DNA of 64,000 nucleotides from Streptomyces sp. SolWspMP-5a-2 (GCF_900091845.1 NZ_FMCI01000035.1:1-64000); one strand, 5' to 3'. Positions 15,319 to 24,626 are shown, counted from the first letter of the stretch. Made by a program: numbers and translations. Notes: generated by a model from the sequence alone, not told the origin.

Positions 15319-17340
15319 ATGTCCTCTGCCCTGGACCGACGGGCCGCGCCGTCCGCCGACCCGTCGCGGTCGGCACCCCCGCGCCGCCGGACACGTCTGC
15401 TGGCGCTGCCCGAAGCCCGGTGGGCGCTGGCGTCCCTGGCGCTGTTCCTCCTGGCCCTGCCCGTCCATCTGCTCGACGGGCCCGCCTGGCTGTGGGGCGC
15501 GCTGTTCGCCGCCACCTGTGTCACGGGCGGCTGGGAGCCGGGCCGGGAGGGGCTGAGGGCCCTCAGGGGCGGGACCCTGGACGTGGATCTGCTCATGGTC
15601 GCGGCCGCCCTCGGCGCGATCGCGATCGGCCAGGTCCTCGACGGCGCCCTGCTGATCGTCATCTTCGCCACCTCCGGCGCCCTCGAAGCCGTCGCCACCG
15701 CCCGCACCGCCGACTCCGTGCGCGGCCTGCTCGACCTCGCCCCCACCACCGCGACCCTGCTGCTGCCGGACGGCGGCGAAGTGAGCGTCGAGACCGAACG
15801 CCTCGCGGTCGGCGACACCGTCCTCGTCCGGCCCGGCGAACGGATCGGCGCCGACGGACAGGTCGTCGACGGTACGAGCGACGTCGACCAGGCCACCATC
15901 ACCGGCGAGCCCCTGCCGGTGACCCGACAGCCGGGGGACGAGGTCTTCGCCGGCACCGTGAACGGCACCGGCGCTCTGCGGGTGCGCGTCGGCCGCGACC
16001 CCTCGGACTCGGTGATCGCCCGGATCGTGCGGATGGTCGAGGAGGCGTCCGCGACCAAGGCCCCCACCCAGCTGTTCATCGAGAAGATCGAGCAGCGGTA
16101 CTCGCTCGGCATGGTCCTCGCGACCCTCGCCGTCCTCGCCGTCCCCCTCGCCCTCGGCGACGACCTCCGGTCCGCGCTGCTGCGGGCCATGACGTTCATG
16201 ATCGTCGCCTCGCCGTGCGCGGTCGTCCTCTCCACGATGCCGCCGCTGCTCTCGGCGATCGCCACCGCCGGACGGCACGGCGTCCTGGCCAAGTCCGCCG
16301 TCGTCATGGAACGCCTCGGTCAGATCGACACGGTCGCTCTCGACAAGACCGGCACCCTCACCGAGGGCACCCCGCGCGTCACCTCCGTCCACCCCCTGCC
16401 CGGCTCCGGCCCGGACGAGTCCGCGCTGCTGGCCCTGGCCGCCGCTGCCGAGCGCCCCAGCGAACACCCCCTCGCGCGGGCCGTCGTGGACGCCGCCCGC
16501 GAGCGCGGCCTGTCCCCGCGCGAGGCCACCGCGTTCTCCTCGGTCCCGGGCGAGGGCGTCACCGCCACCGTGGCGGGCCGCACCGTCCGGGTCGGCTCTC
16601 CCGCACGGCTGCCCGACACCGGCGCGGGGGAGCCGTACCGGCGGGTGGTGCGCGACCTGGAGGACGCCGGGCACACCGCGGTGGCCGTCCTCCAGGACGG
16701 CGTCGTCGTCGGGGTGCTGGGGATCGGGGACCGCCCGCGCCCCGACGCACGGGCCACCGTCGCCGCCCTCACCGCCCTGACCGGCCGCGCCCCCGTCCTG
16801 CTCACCGGCGACAACGAGCGGGCCGCCCGCCGCCTGGCCGCCGAGGTCGGCATCACCGACGTCCGCGCCGGGCTGCTGCCCGAGCAGAAGCTGGCGGCGG
16901 TCGAGGCGTGGGAGGCCGAGGGACGCAGGGTGCTGGTCGTCGGGGACGGCGTCAACGACGCCCCCGCGCTGGCCGCCGCGCACTGCGGGACGGCCATGGG
17001 CAGGGCGGGCTCCGACCTCGCGCTGGAGACCGCCGACGCCGTCGTCGTCCGCGACGAACTGGCCGCCGTACCCGCGACGGTCCAGCTCTCCCGCACCGCG
17101 CGCCGCCTCGTGATCCAGAACCTGGTCGTGGCGGGGACGTGCATCAGCGCCCTGGTCCTCTGGGACCTCCTCGGCACCCTCCCCCTGCCGCTCGGCGTCG
17201 CCGGGCACGAGGGGTCCACCGTGCTCGTCGGCCTCAACGGCCTGCGCCTGCTGCGCGCGTCCGCCTGGCCGCGCGTCACCGGGACACCGCACGACGGCCC
17301 GAGTGCGCGCCCCGACTCCGCCGCTCCCGACCGGAGTTGA
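15319..17340 (+). CDS. P1B-4-type heavy-metal exporting P-type ATPase
   Basis: The protein has 673 residues from ATG 15319 (GAAGGG upstream); the frame is open to 15223, but that extension overlaps the operator. No N-terminal metal-binding domain. Motifs: TGE at 195-197 (actuator), SPC at 298-300 in the membrane, DKTGT with phosphorylated Asp342, GDGVND at 542-547, and HEGST at 630-634 in the last helices. SPC together with HEGST and a short membrane region defines subgroup P1B-4 (CoaT/CtpD/CtpJ), which exports Co2+ and sometimes Fe2+, Ni2+ or Zn2+. The divergent ArsR sensor has the matching ligand set. It acts in the plasma membrane in metal resistance. Annotation as a Cd/Zn CPC-type pump would be wrong. 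Confidence 0.93.
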   Translation: MSSALDRRAAPSADPSRSAPPRRRTRLLALPEARWALASLALFLLALPVHLLDGPAWLWGALFAATCVTGGWEPGREGLRALRGGTLDVDLLMVAAALGAIAIGQVLDGALLIVIFATSGALEAVATARTADSVRGLLDLAPTTATLLLPDGGEVSVETERLAVGDTVLVRPGERIGADGQVVDGTSDVDQATITGEPLPVTRQPGDEVFAGTVNGTGALRVRVGRDPSDSVIARIVRMVEEASATKAPTQLFIEKIEQRYSLGMVLATLAVLAVPLALGDDLRSALLRAMTFMIVASPCAVVLSTMPPLLSAIATAGRHGVLAKSAVVMERLGQIDTVALDKTGTLTEGTPRVTSVHPLPGSGPDESALLALAAAAERPSEHPLARAVVDAARERGLSPREATAFSSVPGEGVTATVAGRTVRVGSPARLPDTGAGEPYRRVVRDLEDAGHTAVAVLQDGVVVGVLGIGDRPRPDARATVAALTALTGRAPVLLTGDNERAARRLAAEVGITDVRAGLLPEQKLAAVEAWEAEGRRVLVVGDGVNDAPALAAAHCGTAMGRAGSDLALETADAVVVRDELAAVPATVQLSRTARRLVIQNLVVAGTCISALVLWDLLGTLPLPLGVAGHEGSTVLVGLNGLRLLRASAWPRVTGTPHDGPSARPDSAAPDRS

Positions 17341-17359
17341 GGCGGTCCGGCCCACGCGG

Positions 17360-17400
17360 CGGGGGCCGGGGGAGCGGCAGGACGGCTCTCCCGGCCCCCG
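17360..17400. terminator. Bidirectional terminator between ATPase and dehydrogenase genes
   Basis: Arms CGGGGGCCGGGGGAGC (17360-17375) and GCTCTCCCGGCCCCCG (17385-17400) pair over 16 positions with one G-T, around a 9-base loop. It lies between two convergent genes. Confidence 0.8.
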
Positions 17401-17419
17401 GTGCGGGAGCCTCGTCGGC

Positions 17420-19111
17420 TCAGACCGTGCGGAAACCCGTCCCCGTCTTGCGCCCCAGGTGGCCGAGGGCGACCAGGTGGCGCAGGGAGGGGGCCGGGGT
17501 GAAGTCCTCGGTGCCGAACGTCTCGTGCAGCCGCTCCAGGATCGCGAGCGACACGTCGAGACCCACCGTGTCCAGGAGCGTAAACGGCCCCAGCGGGAAG
17601 CCGAGCAGCGACTCGACGGCGCTGTCGACCTCGCCCAGGTCCAGGGAACCGCTGCTCTCCACCGCGCCGATCGCGTGGTTCAGGTACGGGAAGAGCAGGT
17701 AGTTGACGATGAACCCGGTCCGGTCGCCGCAGCCGACGGCGGTCTTGCCGAGCCGCTCGCACAGGGCGCGGGCGGCGGCGTGCGCCGGATCGCTCGTCGC
17801 CTCCGTGCGCACCACCTCGACCAGCCGCATCACCTGGGCCGGGTTGAAGAAGTGCATGCCGATCACGTCGTCGGGCCTGCCGGAGGCGGCCGCGCACGCG
17901 GCGACGGAAAGGCTGGAGGTGGTCGTCGCGAGGACCGTGCCGGGTCGGCACACCTTGCCGAGCTGCTCGAACACCGTCCGCTTGACCAGCAGGTCCTCGA
18001 CGACCGCCTCGACGACGAGGTCGCAGTCGAAGAGGACGGCCGCGTCCTGCTCGGCGCGCATCAGGTCGAGCGCGGCGCGCGCGGCCTCCGGGGCGAGCCT
18101 GCCGCGCGAGACCGACCGGTCGAGGGACGAACCGACGGCCGCGCGCGCGGCGTCGGCCCGCTCGGTGGTCCGCCCCACCAGCGTGGTCCGCACCCCGGCG
18201 AGCACCAGGGCCTGCGCGATGCCGCGCGCCATGGTCCCCGTGCCCACGACCCCCACGTGCTCGACCGCCGGGGCGCTCTCCGGGGCACGGTCCGGTGCCG
18301 CCGGGGCGATGCGCAGCCCCGCCGCGTCGTAGGTGTAGAAGCCCTGTCCGCTCTTCCGCCCCAGTCGGCCGCTGCCGATCATGCGCTCCAGCGCGGCGGG
18401 CGGACGGTGGTACGGAAGGCCGGTACGCCGGTGCAGGTCGGCGAGTTCCCGGTGGACGGTGTCGACACCGACCGCGTCGAGCATCTCCAGGGGACCGGCG
18501 GGCAGGCCGCAGCCGAGCCGCATCGCGGTGTCGATGTCCTCGCAGGACGCGTACCCCGCCTCGTGCAGCGCGGCGGCGCGGCCGAGATAGGGCAGCAGCA
18601 GTTCCCGGGCGACGGCCGTGTCGGTGCCCCGCGGGGCGAGGGTCCGGCCGAGCTGCGACACCAGGTCCTCGGCCGCCGAGACCGCCTCGGGCGCCGTCAT
18701 CGTGGTGGGCACCACCGCCGCCCCAGCCCTGGGCGACGCGGGGACCGCGAAGCGCACCCCCACCACCTGCGCCGGACGGCCGGACGCGACGGCGAGCGCG
18801 GGCACCGACAGCGCGCCCGTCGTCGTGACGAGGGCGGTGACGCGCGGGCACAGCGCCCCCAGCCGCCGCAGCACCTCCGCCTTGCCCTCGAACTCCTCGG
18901 ACACCGCCTCGACGACGACGTCGGCCTCGCCCAGCGTCTCCAGCTCGCCGCTCACCTCGGCCGATCCGGCCCACGGACGCACCGCCGCGACGACCTCCGG
19001 GTCGCTGTCGACCCCGATGACCCGGACCCCGCCCGCGTCCAGCGCGCGCAGCACGCTCAGCCCCAGCGAGCCCAGGCCGACCACGCCGACCACCCTGTGT
19101 TGCTCAACCAC
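17420..19111 (-). CDS. Double-length 3-hydroxyacyl-CoA (3-hydroxybutyryl-CoA) dehydrogenase
   Basis: The protein has 563 residues and consists of two tandem copies of the dehydrogenase. Copy 1 begins with VGVVGLGSLGLSVLRAL (Rossmann) and contains GRKSGQGFYTYDAAG near residue 265. Copy 2 begins with VGVVGTGTMARGIAQAL near residue 290 and contains VIGMHFFNPAQVMRLVEVV, TGFIVNYLLFPYLNHA and ends LGRKTGTGFRTV. The HFFNP motif with catalytic His is clear in copy 2 but the equivalent in copy 1 is RFAVPASPRAG, so only the second half may be catalytic. It oxidises or reduces 3-hydroxybutyryl-CoA/acetoacetyl-CoA. It lies 53 bp downstream of the crotonyl-CoA reductase on the same strand, so the pair most likely serves ethylmalonyl-CoA supply for the adjacent PKS. 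Start GTG with GGGGAG upstream. Confidence 0.88.
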   Translation of the reverse strand: MVEQHRVVGVVGLGSLGLSVLRALDAGGVRVIGVDSDPEVVAAVRPWAGSAEVSGELETLGEADVVVEAVSEEFEGKAEVLRRLGALCPRVTALVTTTGALSVPALAVASGRPAQVVGVRFAVPASPRAGAAVVPTTMTAPEAVSAAEDLVSQLGRTLAPRGTDTAVARELLLPYLGRAAALHEAGYASCEDIDTAMRLGCGLPAGPLEMLDAVGVDTVHRELADLHRRTGLPYHRPPAALERMIGSGRLGRKSGQGFYTYDAAGLRIAPAAPDRAPESAPAVEHVGVVGTGTMARGIAQALVLAGVRTTLVGRTTERADAARAAVGSSLDRSVSRGRLAPEAARAALDLMRAEQDAAVLFDCDLVVEAVVEDLLVKRTVFEQLGKVCRPGTVLATTTSSLSVAACAAASGRPDDVIGMHFFNPAQVMRLVEVVRTEATSDPAHAAARALCERLGKTAVGCGDRTGFIVNYLLFPYLNHAIGAVESSGSLDLGEVDSAVESLLGFPLGPFTLLDTVGLDVSLAILERLHETFGTEDFTPAPSLRHLVALGHLGRKTGTGFRTV

Positions 19112-19164
19112 GGTTCCACTCCCCTGACTTCACGATTCGTTCGACCTGCGGACCGCGCACGGGG

Positions 19165-20538
19165 TCAGCCCTCGTCGCCGACGGCGCCGCCGTCGGATGC
19201 GGGCGGCGTGCGGAAGCGGTCGATGGCGTCCAGGTGTTCGGAGCGCAGGGCGTGGTTGCGGACGCCCATGCCCTCGCGGGGAGCCAGGGCGAGCACGCCG
19301 ATCTTGCCCTGGTGCACGTTGTGGTGGACGTCCGAGGCCGCCTGGCCGGTGTCCTTCAGGCGGTACGTCCTGGACAGCGTCGGGTGGATGCGGCCCTTCA
19401 CGATGAGCCGGTTCGCCTCCCACGCCTCCCGGTAGTTGGCGAAGTGCGAGCCCACGATCCGCTTCAGCGACATCCACAGGTACCGGTTGTCGTACTCGTG
19501 CAGATAACCGGAGGTGGAGGCGCAGGTGACGACGGTGCCGCCCTTGCGGGTGACGTAGACGGAGGCGCCGAACGTCTCCCGGCCCGGGTGCTCGAAGACG
19601 ATGTCGACGTCCTCGCCGCCGGTCAGTTCCCGGATGCGCGCCCCGAACCGCTTCCACTCCCTGGGGTCGTGCGTCCGCTCGTCCTTCCAGAACCGGAAGT
19701 CCTCCGCGGAACGGTCGATGACGGCGGTGGCGCCCATGGCCCGGCACAGCTCGGCCTTGCGCGGGCTGGAGACCACGCAGATCGGGTTGGCGCCGCCGGC
19801 CAGCACGAGCTGGGTCGCGTACGAGCCCAGTCCGCCGCTCGCGCCCCAGACCAGGACGTTGTCGCCCTGCTTCATGCCCGCGCCGTTGCGGGACACCAGC
19901 TGCCGGTAGGCGGTCGAGTTGACCAGCCCGGAGCTGGCCGCCTCCTCCCACGTCAGCCGCTCCGGCTTCGGCATCAGCTGGTTGGCCCTGACCAGCGCCA
20001 GCTCGGCGAGTCCGCCGAAGTTGGTCTCGTAGCCCCAGATCCGCTGCTCCGGGTCGAGCATCGTGTCGTTGTGGCCGTCCGAGCCCTCCAGGTCGACGGA
20101 GAGGCAGTGCGCCACCACCCGGTCGCCCGGCCGCCACCGCCGCACGCCGGGCCCGGTGCGCAGCACCACGCCCGCGACGTCGGAACCGATCGTGTGGTAG
20201 TCCCGGTCGTGGCGCGCGGCCGAACCGCCGGTGCGTCCGTAGCGCTCCAGCAGCGAGAAGGTCGACACCGGCGAACCGAGCGCGCTCCACACGGTGTTGT
20301 AGTTGATGGCGCTCGCCATGACCGCGATCAGCACCTCACCGACCTCGGGCTCCGGGGTGGGCACGTCGTCGTGGTGGATGGACTTCCTGGTGTCGCGTTC
20401 CTGGGGCGGTATGCCCTCGAACATGTCGCGTTCGCCGCGCAGCAGCACGGCCGCCTTGTGCGACTCGGGAATCCGCAGCGCGGCGAAGTCCTCGGAGACT
20501 GCGTCGGGCGATTCGATCGTCTCGATGATGTGCTGCAT
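19165..20538 (-). CDS. ccr: Crotonyl-CoA carboxylase/reductase
   Basis: The protein has 457 residues from ATG 20538 (GAGAGG upstream), the usual length of Ccr enzymes; a longer open frame to 20625 is not supported. Family landmarks: DMFEGIPPQERDTRKSIH near the N-terminus, AVMASAINYNTVWSALG, the long insertion HCLSVDLEGSDGHNDTMLDPEQRIWGYETNFGGLAEL, NADPH site VLVWGASGGLGSYATQL, then FEHPGRETFGASVYV and LWMSLKRIVGSHFANY. It reductively carboxylates crotonyl-CoA to ethylmalonyl-CoA using NADPH and CO2. The 3-hydroxyacyl-CoA dehydrogenase follows in the same operon. The PKS proteins D and E carry AT signatures that could use its product. Relatives in other clusters make longer alkylmalonyl units, so substrate length is not certain. 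Confidence 0.95.
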   Translation of the reverse strand: MQHIIETIESPDAVSEDFAALRIPESHKAAVLLRGERDMFEGIPPQERDTRKSIHHDDVPTPEPEVGEVLIAVMASAINYNTVWSALGSPVSTFSLLERYGRTGGSAARHDRDYHTIGSDVAGVVLRTGPGVRRWRPGDRVVAHCLSVDLEGSDGHNDTMLDPEQRIWGYETNFGGLAELALVRANQLMPKPERLTWEEAASSGLVNSTAYRQLVSRNGAGMKQGDNVLVWGASGGLGSYATQLVLAGGANPICVVSSPRKAELCRAMGATAVIDRSAEDFRFWKDERTHDPREWKRFGARIRELTGGEDVDIVFEHPGRETFGASVYVTRKGGTVVTCASTSGYLHEYDNRYLWMSLKRIVGSHFANYREAWEANRLIVKGRIHPTLSRTYRLKDTGQAASDVHHNVHQGKIGVLALAPREGMGVRNHALRSEHLDAIDRFRTPPASDGGAVGDEG

Positions 20539-20984
20539 CACGGACCTCTCTGTCGAAATTCGGCATGGCTCGGAACAGGCGACGGCCGTGGCGGTGGGGC
20601 GAATTCCGTGGTGCGCCGACGACACGGCCCGAGGTCCCCGCCGGAGGGAGAGCCCGGCTGATCGAGGGGGGACGGACGAGAAAGGGGGCGTGTGTCAGGC
20701 ACACCGATGGGAGAGGGAGAAGCCGCGTGCGAAGGGCGCGGCGTCCGGGTGCTGTTGCGACACTCATCGGGACCGTAGCAGCGCGGACCGAGCACGAACA
20801 AGCGCGGCCGTGCGCTATCACGGCCGCGGCCGGTGACCGGCGGAGTTCATGATCGGTGAAGTTAGCGAGGTGCAAGCACGGTGCGAGAAATGACTGGAAC
20901 AGTGAGGCCCAACGATTGCCGGAACGGGCAGCGTCGAAGGCCGGGAGAGGGCTTCGGGGAAGGAAGGTGGTGCGGCCGGGCCGC
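20539..20984. other. Intergenic region upstream of ccr
   Basis: There are 446 bp between ccr and the SARP gene, both on the minus strand. It is long enough to hold the ccr promoter and SARP-binding direct repeats. I could not single out convincing heptamer repeats by eye. No gene is supported. Confidence 0.5.
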
Positions 20985-21776
20985 CTAAGTGGGACGGGGC
21001 GTCCAACTCGCTGGATAGGCGGTGCTGAGGACGGTCTTGTCCTTGTTGAGGATTGCCTCGTGCAGTTGACGCAGGGAACGTCCCGGACGCAGTCCGAGAC
21101 TGTCGGTGAGGGCGCAGGCGCGCTCGTAGACGTGCAGGGCGTCCGCCTGCCGCTGCGACCGGTACAGAGCGAGCATCAGATGCTGGTAGAACACCTCGTG
21201 ATGCGGATGATCGGTGATCAGCGAGTACAGCACACTGATCATCTCGCGGTGCCGGTCGAGCAGGAAGTTCGAGACGATCAGCATCTCCAGGCATTCCAGC
21301 CGCAGTTCTTTGATCCGCTGGGTGAAACTGTTGATGGTCGGACCACCTTGCAGACCGTCGAGCGGGGAACCGCGCCAGACCGAAAGCGCCTCCCTGAGCG
21401 CGTCGTTCGCCTCTTTCGCGTGACCGGCCGCCAGTTCGGCACGCCCGCGCCGGAGGGCCTCCTCGAAGAAGTGGAGGTCGAGGTCGTCGGGTCCGAGCCG
21501 AAGGACGTATCCCGAGGTGCGGGTGGCGATCAGATCGTCGCGTTCACTCGCCTGCGCGAGCAGCTTGCGCAGTTGGGAGACATAGGCGTAGAGGCTGGCC
21601 GAGGCGTGCTTCGGTTGGTTCTCGTCCCACAGTTCGGCGAGGAGATCCTTCGTCGGCACTATCTGGTCGGACCTGATGAGCAGCGTGGCCAGTATGATCT
21701 CGACTTTTCGGGTGCTGGAGACGAACTCCTCGTCCCCCGCGGTGATTCTTAAAGGCCCCAGAATTTCATAGCGCAT
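20985..21776 (-). CDS. SARP-family pathway activator with a TTA codon
   Basis: The protein has 263 residues, in the range of small SARPs such as ActII-ORF4. Residues 1-95 form the OmpR-like winged helix (MRYEILGPLRI...SASLYAYVSQLRKLLAQ...GYVLRLG), and about 100-245 form the bacterial transcriptional activation domain (FFEEALRRGRAELAAGHAKEANDALREALSVWRGSPLDGL...HLMLALYRSQRQADALHVYERACALTDSLGLRPG). SARPs bind direct repeats near promoters and recruit RNA polymerase to antibiotic genes. Codon 9 is TTA (complement of 21750-21752), the rare leucine codon read by the bldA tRNA, so translation should be tied to development. The ribosome site AAAAAAGG precedes the ATG at 21776. Its place at the cluster edge makes it the likely activator of the ccr operon, the trio and perhaps the PKS genes. 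Confidence 0.93.
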   Translation of the reverse strand: MRYEILGPLRITAGDEEFVSSTRKVEIILATLLIRSDQIVPTKDLLAELWDENQPKHASASLYAYVSQLRKLLAQASERDDLIATRTSGYVLRLGPDDLDLHFFEEALRRGRAELAAGHAKEANDALREALSVWRGSPLDGLQGGPTINSFTQRIKELRLECLEMLIVSNFLLDRHREMISVLYSLITDHPHHEVFYQHLMLALYRSQRQADALHVYERACALTDSLGLRPGRSLRQLHEAILNKDKTVLSTAYPASWTPRPT

Positions 21777-22718
21777 GGACTAACCTTTTTTACCTTCCGG
21801 GGCGGCGGGTCGTACAGCTGTGGCGGGCATCCTGCGGGTTGCCCTGAAGGGAATTCACGTCCCACGCCCCGCGTTCTCGCGGAGGCGGACTCCGTCGGCG
21901 GGTGACGGGTCGGTCGACGCCCCCCGCTGCGGACGGTTCGGGGCCGGGACGCACGGTCCACGGTCGCCGGGATGACGGCGCGTGGTCGTGGCGTCGGTGT
22001 GGACAGGCGGGCCGTCTTTTGTCTCCGGGCGACGCAACGCGCTCCGCACCTCCCCCGTCTTCATGGTGGACGAGCGGTCCACCGCCGGACCGGCGTCGCG
22101 TTGCCGACGATGGTTTCGTCGCGACGCTCGGCGAGCCCCCTCCTCCCCTGAGGTTCGGCGGGGGTCTCCCGCCGCGCCGAACTGGCGTGATGTCGCCACT
22201 ACTTTCCGTGCAGATGGCGACAGCGGCCCGTCCGGCTACCGGAATTATAGTCCTATGGGCCTTCGGGCCGGTATCCGGAAATGCGCGTGTCGCGAGCGCG
22301 CCGCACGACTCCCGCACCGGCGAGGCCCGTTCGGCCGGGATCCCGAACACCGCCCATGACGGCACGTGGGAACAGGTGTGAACCGGTACATCGTGCGACA
22401 GGCCGCACCGGACGAACCGGACCGTTCGGTAACCGCGTTGCCCGCGGCCCGACATCACCCGCGTCGGCGCCCAGCACCTGAGTGGCACTTAGTGCCTCCC
22501 CAATTCGCGCCACTTCGGGAAGAGGTGCCGGGACGAGACCCCGGCAGGCCGGAAAGAGACCATGCGCCACCCGGCGGCCACCACCCCACCGGGCTGCCTA
22601 TTGGAAGCTTTGTGACAGATACCTGTTAGCGCGGAAACCTACGATATTCGCGCTGGAAGGCCCGGGTCCTCTCACCGTTGACGACCGGTTTTCCTCCGTT
22701 GCAGGCGTATTGAGGAGA
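21777..22718. other. 942-bp divergent non-coding region at the cluster control point
   Basis: It separates the SARP gene (minus) from the FkbH trio (plus). Frames here are short and carry no family motif. Inverted repeats noted: GGTGGAC-N5-GTCCACC (22065-22083), GTTCGGCG/CGCCGAAC enclosing a second GC-rich stem (22153-22182), and a small GGCC-TTCG-GGCC hairpin near 22259-22270. The last 110 bp before the trio are comparatively AT-rich (for example GATATT near 22643), as expected for a promoter. Confidence 0.6.
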
Positions 22719-24626
22719 ATGGTGAAACCTGTCGTGCCCTCGGACTCAACGCCCGATCCCGCTGACGAACTGTCGCGCCTGTTCTCGACCGGAGAGGCGG
22801 TCGCCCGCTACCCGCGCGTCACCGAACTCCTCGCCGCGGTGGAACCACCCGCGTTCACACGCGCCTGCCACCAACTTGCGCGGCTCGACCCCGACGCGGT
22901 CGCCGCGGCCCACCCCGATCGCCCCGCCGTCACCGTCGCCATCACCGGACACGGCACCCTCTCCACCCTCGTACCACCCCTCACCGGCGAACTCGCCCGG
23001 CACGGCATCCTCCTGCGCCCCCACGTGAGCGACTTCGACAGCTACGTCTTCGACCTCCTCGACCCGGACAGCGACCTCTACGGCCACGGAGCCGACCTCA
23101 CGCTGTGCGTGCTCGACCCGATGATCGTCTTCGACGAAGTGCCGGTCCCCTGGCGGCCCGCCGACGTCCAGCGGGTCCTCGACGAGAAACTGCGCACCCT
23201 GGAACGGATCGCGGCCACCTTCGCCACCGCCTCCCGCGGCATGCTCGTCCTCAACACGATCCCGCTGCCCCGCCGGTTCACCGCCCAGCTCGTCGACCAC
23301 CGCTCCAGGAGCGAACTGGGCGCCGTCTGGCGCGAGGCCAACGCCCGCCTGCTGCGCCTGGCGACCTCGGCACCGAACCTCGTGGTGATCGACACCGACC
23401 CGCTGGTCGCCGAGGGCATCCCCGTCACCGACGCCCGCATGAGCACCTACGCCAAGGCCCACCTCTCCGCCGAACTCCTCGCCCGCTACGCCCGCGAGAC
23501 CGGCCACCTGGCACGCCACAGCGCGGGCAGGACCAAGAAGTGCCTCGTCCTCGACCTCGACGGCACCCTGTGGGGCGGAGTCCTCGGGGACGACGGCGTC
23601 GAGGGCGTCGAACTCTCCGACAGCCCCAAGGGCGAGGCGTTCAACGGCGTCCAGCGCGCCGTGAAGCAGATCGGCTCCCAGGGCGTCCTCGTCGCGGTGG
23701 TCAGCAAGAACGAACTCGACCTGGTCCGCGCGGCGTTCCGCGACCGCGACGACGCGGAACTGCGCGAGGACGACTTCGTCCGCGTCATCGCCAACTGGCG
23801 CCCCAAGCACGACAACCTGAAAGAACTGGCGCAGACCCTCAACCTCGGCGTGGACAGCTTCGTCTTCGTCGACGACAGCGCCCTCGAATGCGGCCTGGTA
23901 CGCAGCGAACTCCCCGGCGTCGCCGTCGTCCGCGTGGACGGCGACCCCGCGCTGCACGTCGAGAAGATCCTCCGGGACGGCTGGTTCGACACCCCCGAAC
24001 TCACGGCGGACGACCAGCAACGAGTCGTCCGCTACCAGGAAGAACTCGTCCGCAAGGACTTCCTCGACAGCTTCGACTCCGTCCAGGACTTCCTGCGCGA
24101 ACTCAAGGTCACGGTCCGGCTCGCCCCCGTCCAGGACGCCGAGATCCCACGCGTCTCCCAACTGACGCTGCGCACCAACCAGTTCAACCTGACCACGCAC
24201 CGCCTCCAGCAGGCCCAGGTGCGGGAACTGGCGGCCGGCCCGGACACCCGCGTCCTGACGATCCACTCCGGCGACCGCTTCGGCGACAACGGACTCGTCG
24301 GCGCCGTCTTCACCAGGCGGCACCAGGACGCCCTGCACATCGACAACTTCGTCCTGAGCTGCCGGGTGTTCTCCCGCGGCATCGAGCAGACCGCGCTCGC
24401 CGCCGTCCTGGAACAGGCCCGCACCGACGGCCTGCGCGCCGTGTACGCAACCTACCGGCCCAGCAAGAAGAACGGCGCGGTGCGGGACCTCTACCCCCGC
24501 TACGGATTCACCCCCGGGACGGAGGACGGGGACACGCTCGTCTTCCGCCACGACCTGCGCCTGCTACCCGACCGACCCGAGCACGTGTCGCTCCACGAGG
24601 ACCTACAGGTGGAATGTGATGACTAG
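22719..24626 (+). CDS. FkbH-like glyceryl transferase/phosphatase
   Basis: The protein has about 635 residues. GAGGAG (22712-22717) precedes ATG 22719 by one base and in-frame GTG 22722 by four; GTG may be the true start and residue numbers below use it. The frame is open to 22482, but that part is Arg/Pro-rich. Residues 1-265 form the N-terminal SGNH-like domain of long FkbH proteins. A HAD-type domain follows with KKCLVLDLDGTLWGGVLGDDG (Asp278-x-Asp280-Gly-Thr). The C-terminus is GNAT-like (RTNQFNLTTHRL, DRFGDNGLVGAVFTRR, YRPSKKNGAVRDLY). The family takes 1,3-bisphosphoglycerate, removes a phosphate and loads D-glyceryl onto an ACP. The next gene is that ACP and overlaps by 8 bp. In tetronate clusters this is the glyceryl-S-ACP synthase; in others it starts methoxymalonyl-ACP, but those partner genes are absent here. 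Confidence 0.93.
   Translation: MVKPVVPSDSTPDPADELSRLFSTGEAVARYPRVTELLAAVEPPAFTRACHQLARLDPDAVAAAHPDRPAVTVAITGHGTLSTLVPPLTGELARHGILLRPHVSDFDSYVFDLLDPDSDLYGHGADLTLCVLDPMIVFDEVPVPWRPADVQRVLDEKLRTLERIAATFATASRGMLVLNTIPLPRRFTAQLVDHRSRSELGAVWREANARLLRLATSAPNLVVIDTDPLVAEGIPVTDARMSTYAKAHLSAELLARYARETGHLARHSAGRTKKCLVLDLDGTLWGGVLGDDGVEGVELSDSPKGEAFNGVQRAVKQIGSQGVLVAVVSKNELDLVRAAFRDRDDAELREDDFVRVIANWRPKHDNLKELAQTLNLGVDSFVFVDDSALECGLVRSELPGVAVVRVDGDPALHVEKILRDGWFDTPELTADDQQRVVRYQEELVRKDFLDSFDSVQDFLRELKVTVRLAPVQDAEIPRVSQLTLRTNQFNLTTHRLQQAQVRELAAGPDTRVLTIHSGDRFGDNGLVGAVFTRRHQDALHIDNFVLSCRVFSRGIEQTALAAVLEQARTDGLRAVYATYRPSKKNGAVRDLYPRYGFTPGTEDGDTLVFRHDLRLLPDRPEHVSLHEDLQVECDD

Noticed and set aside
14730..17702. 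990-codon plus-strand frame across ArsR and the P-type ATPase
   Set aside because: It is another frame over the ATPase and antisense to ArsR; Arg-rich, no domain.
22610..22645. Sigma-type promoter TTGTGA ... TACGAT before the FkbH gene
   Set aside because: The spacing is about 24 bp, too long for a standard promoter; no better pair found by eye.
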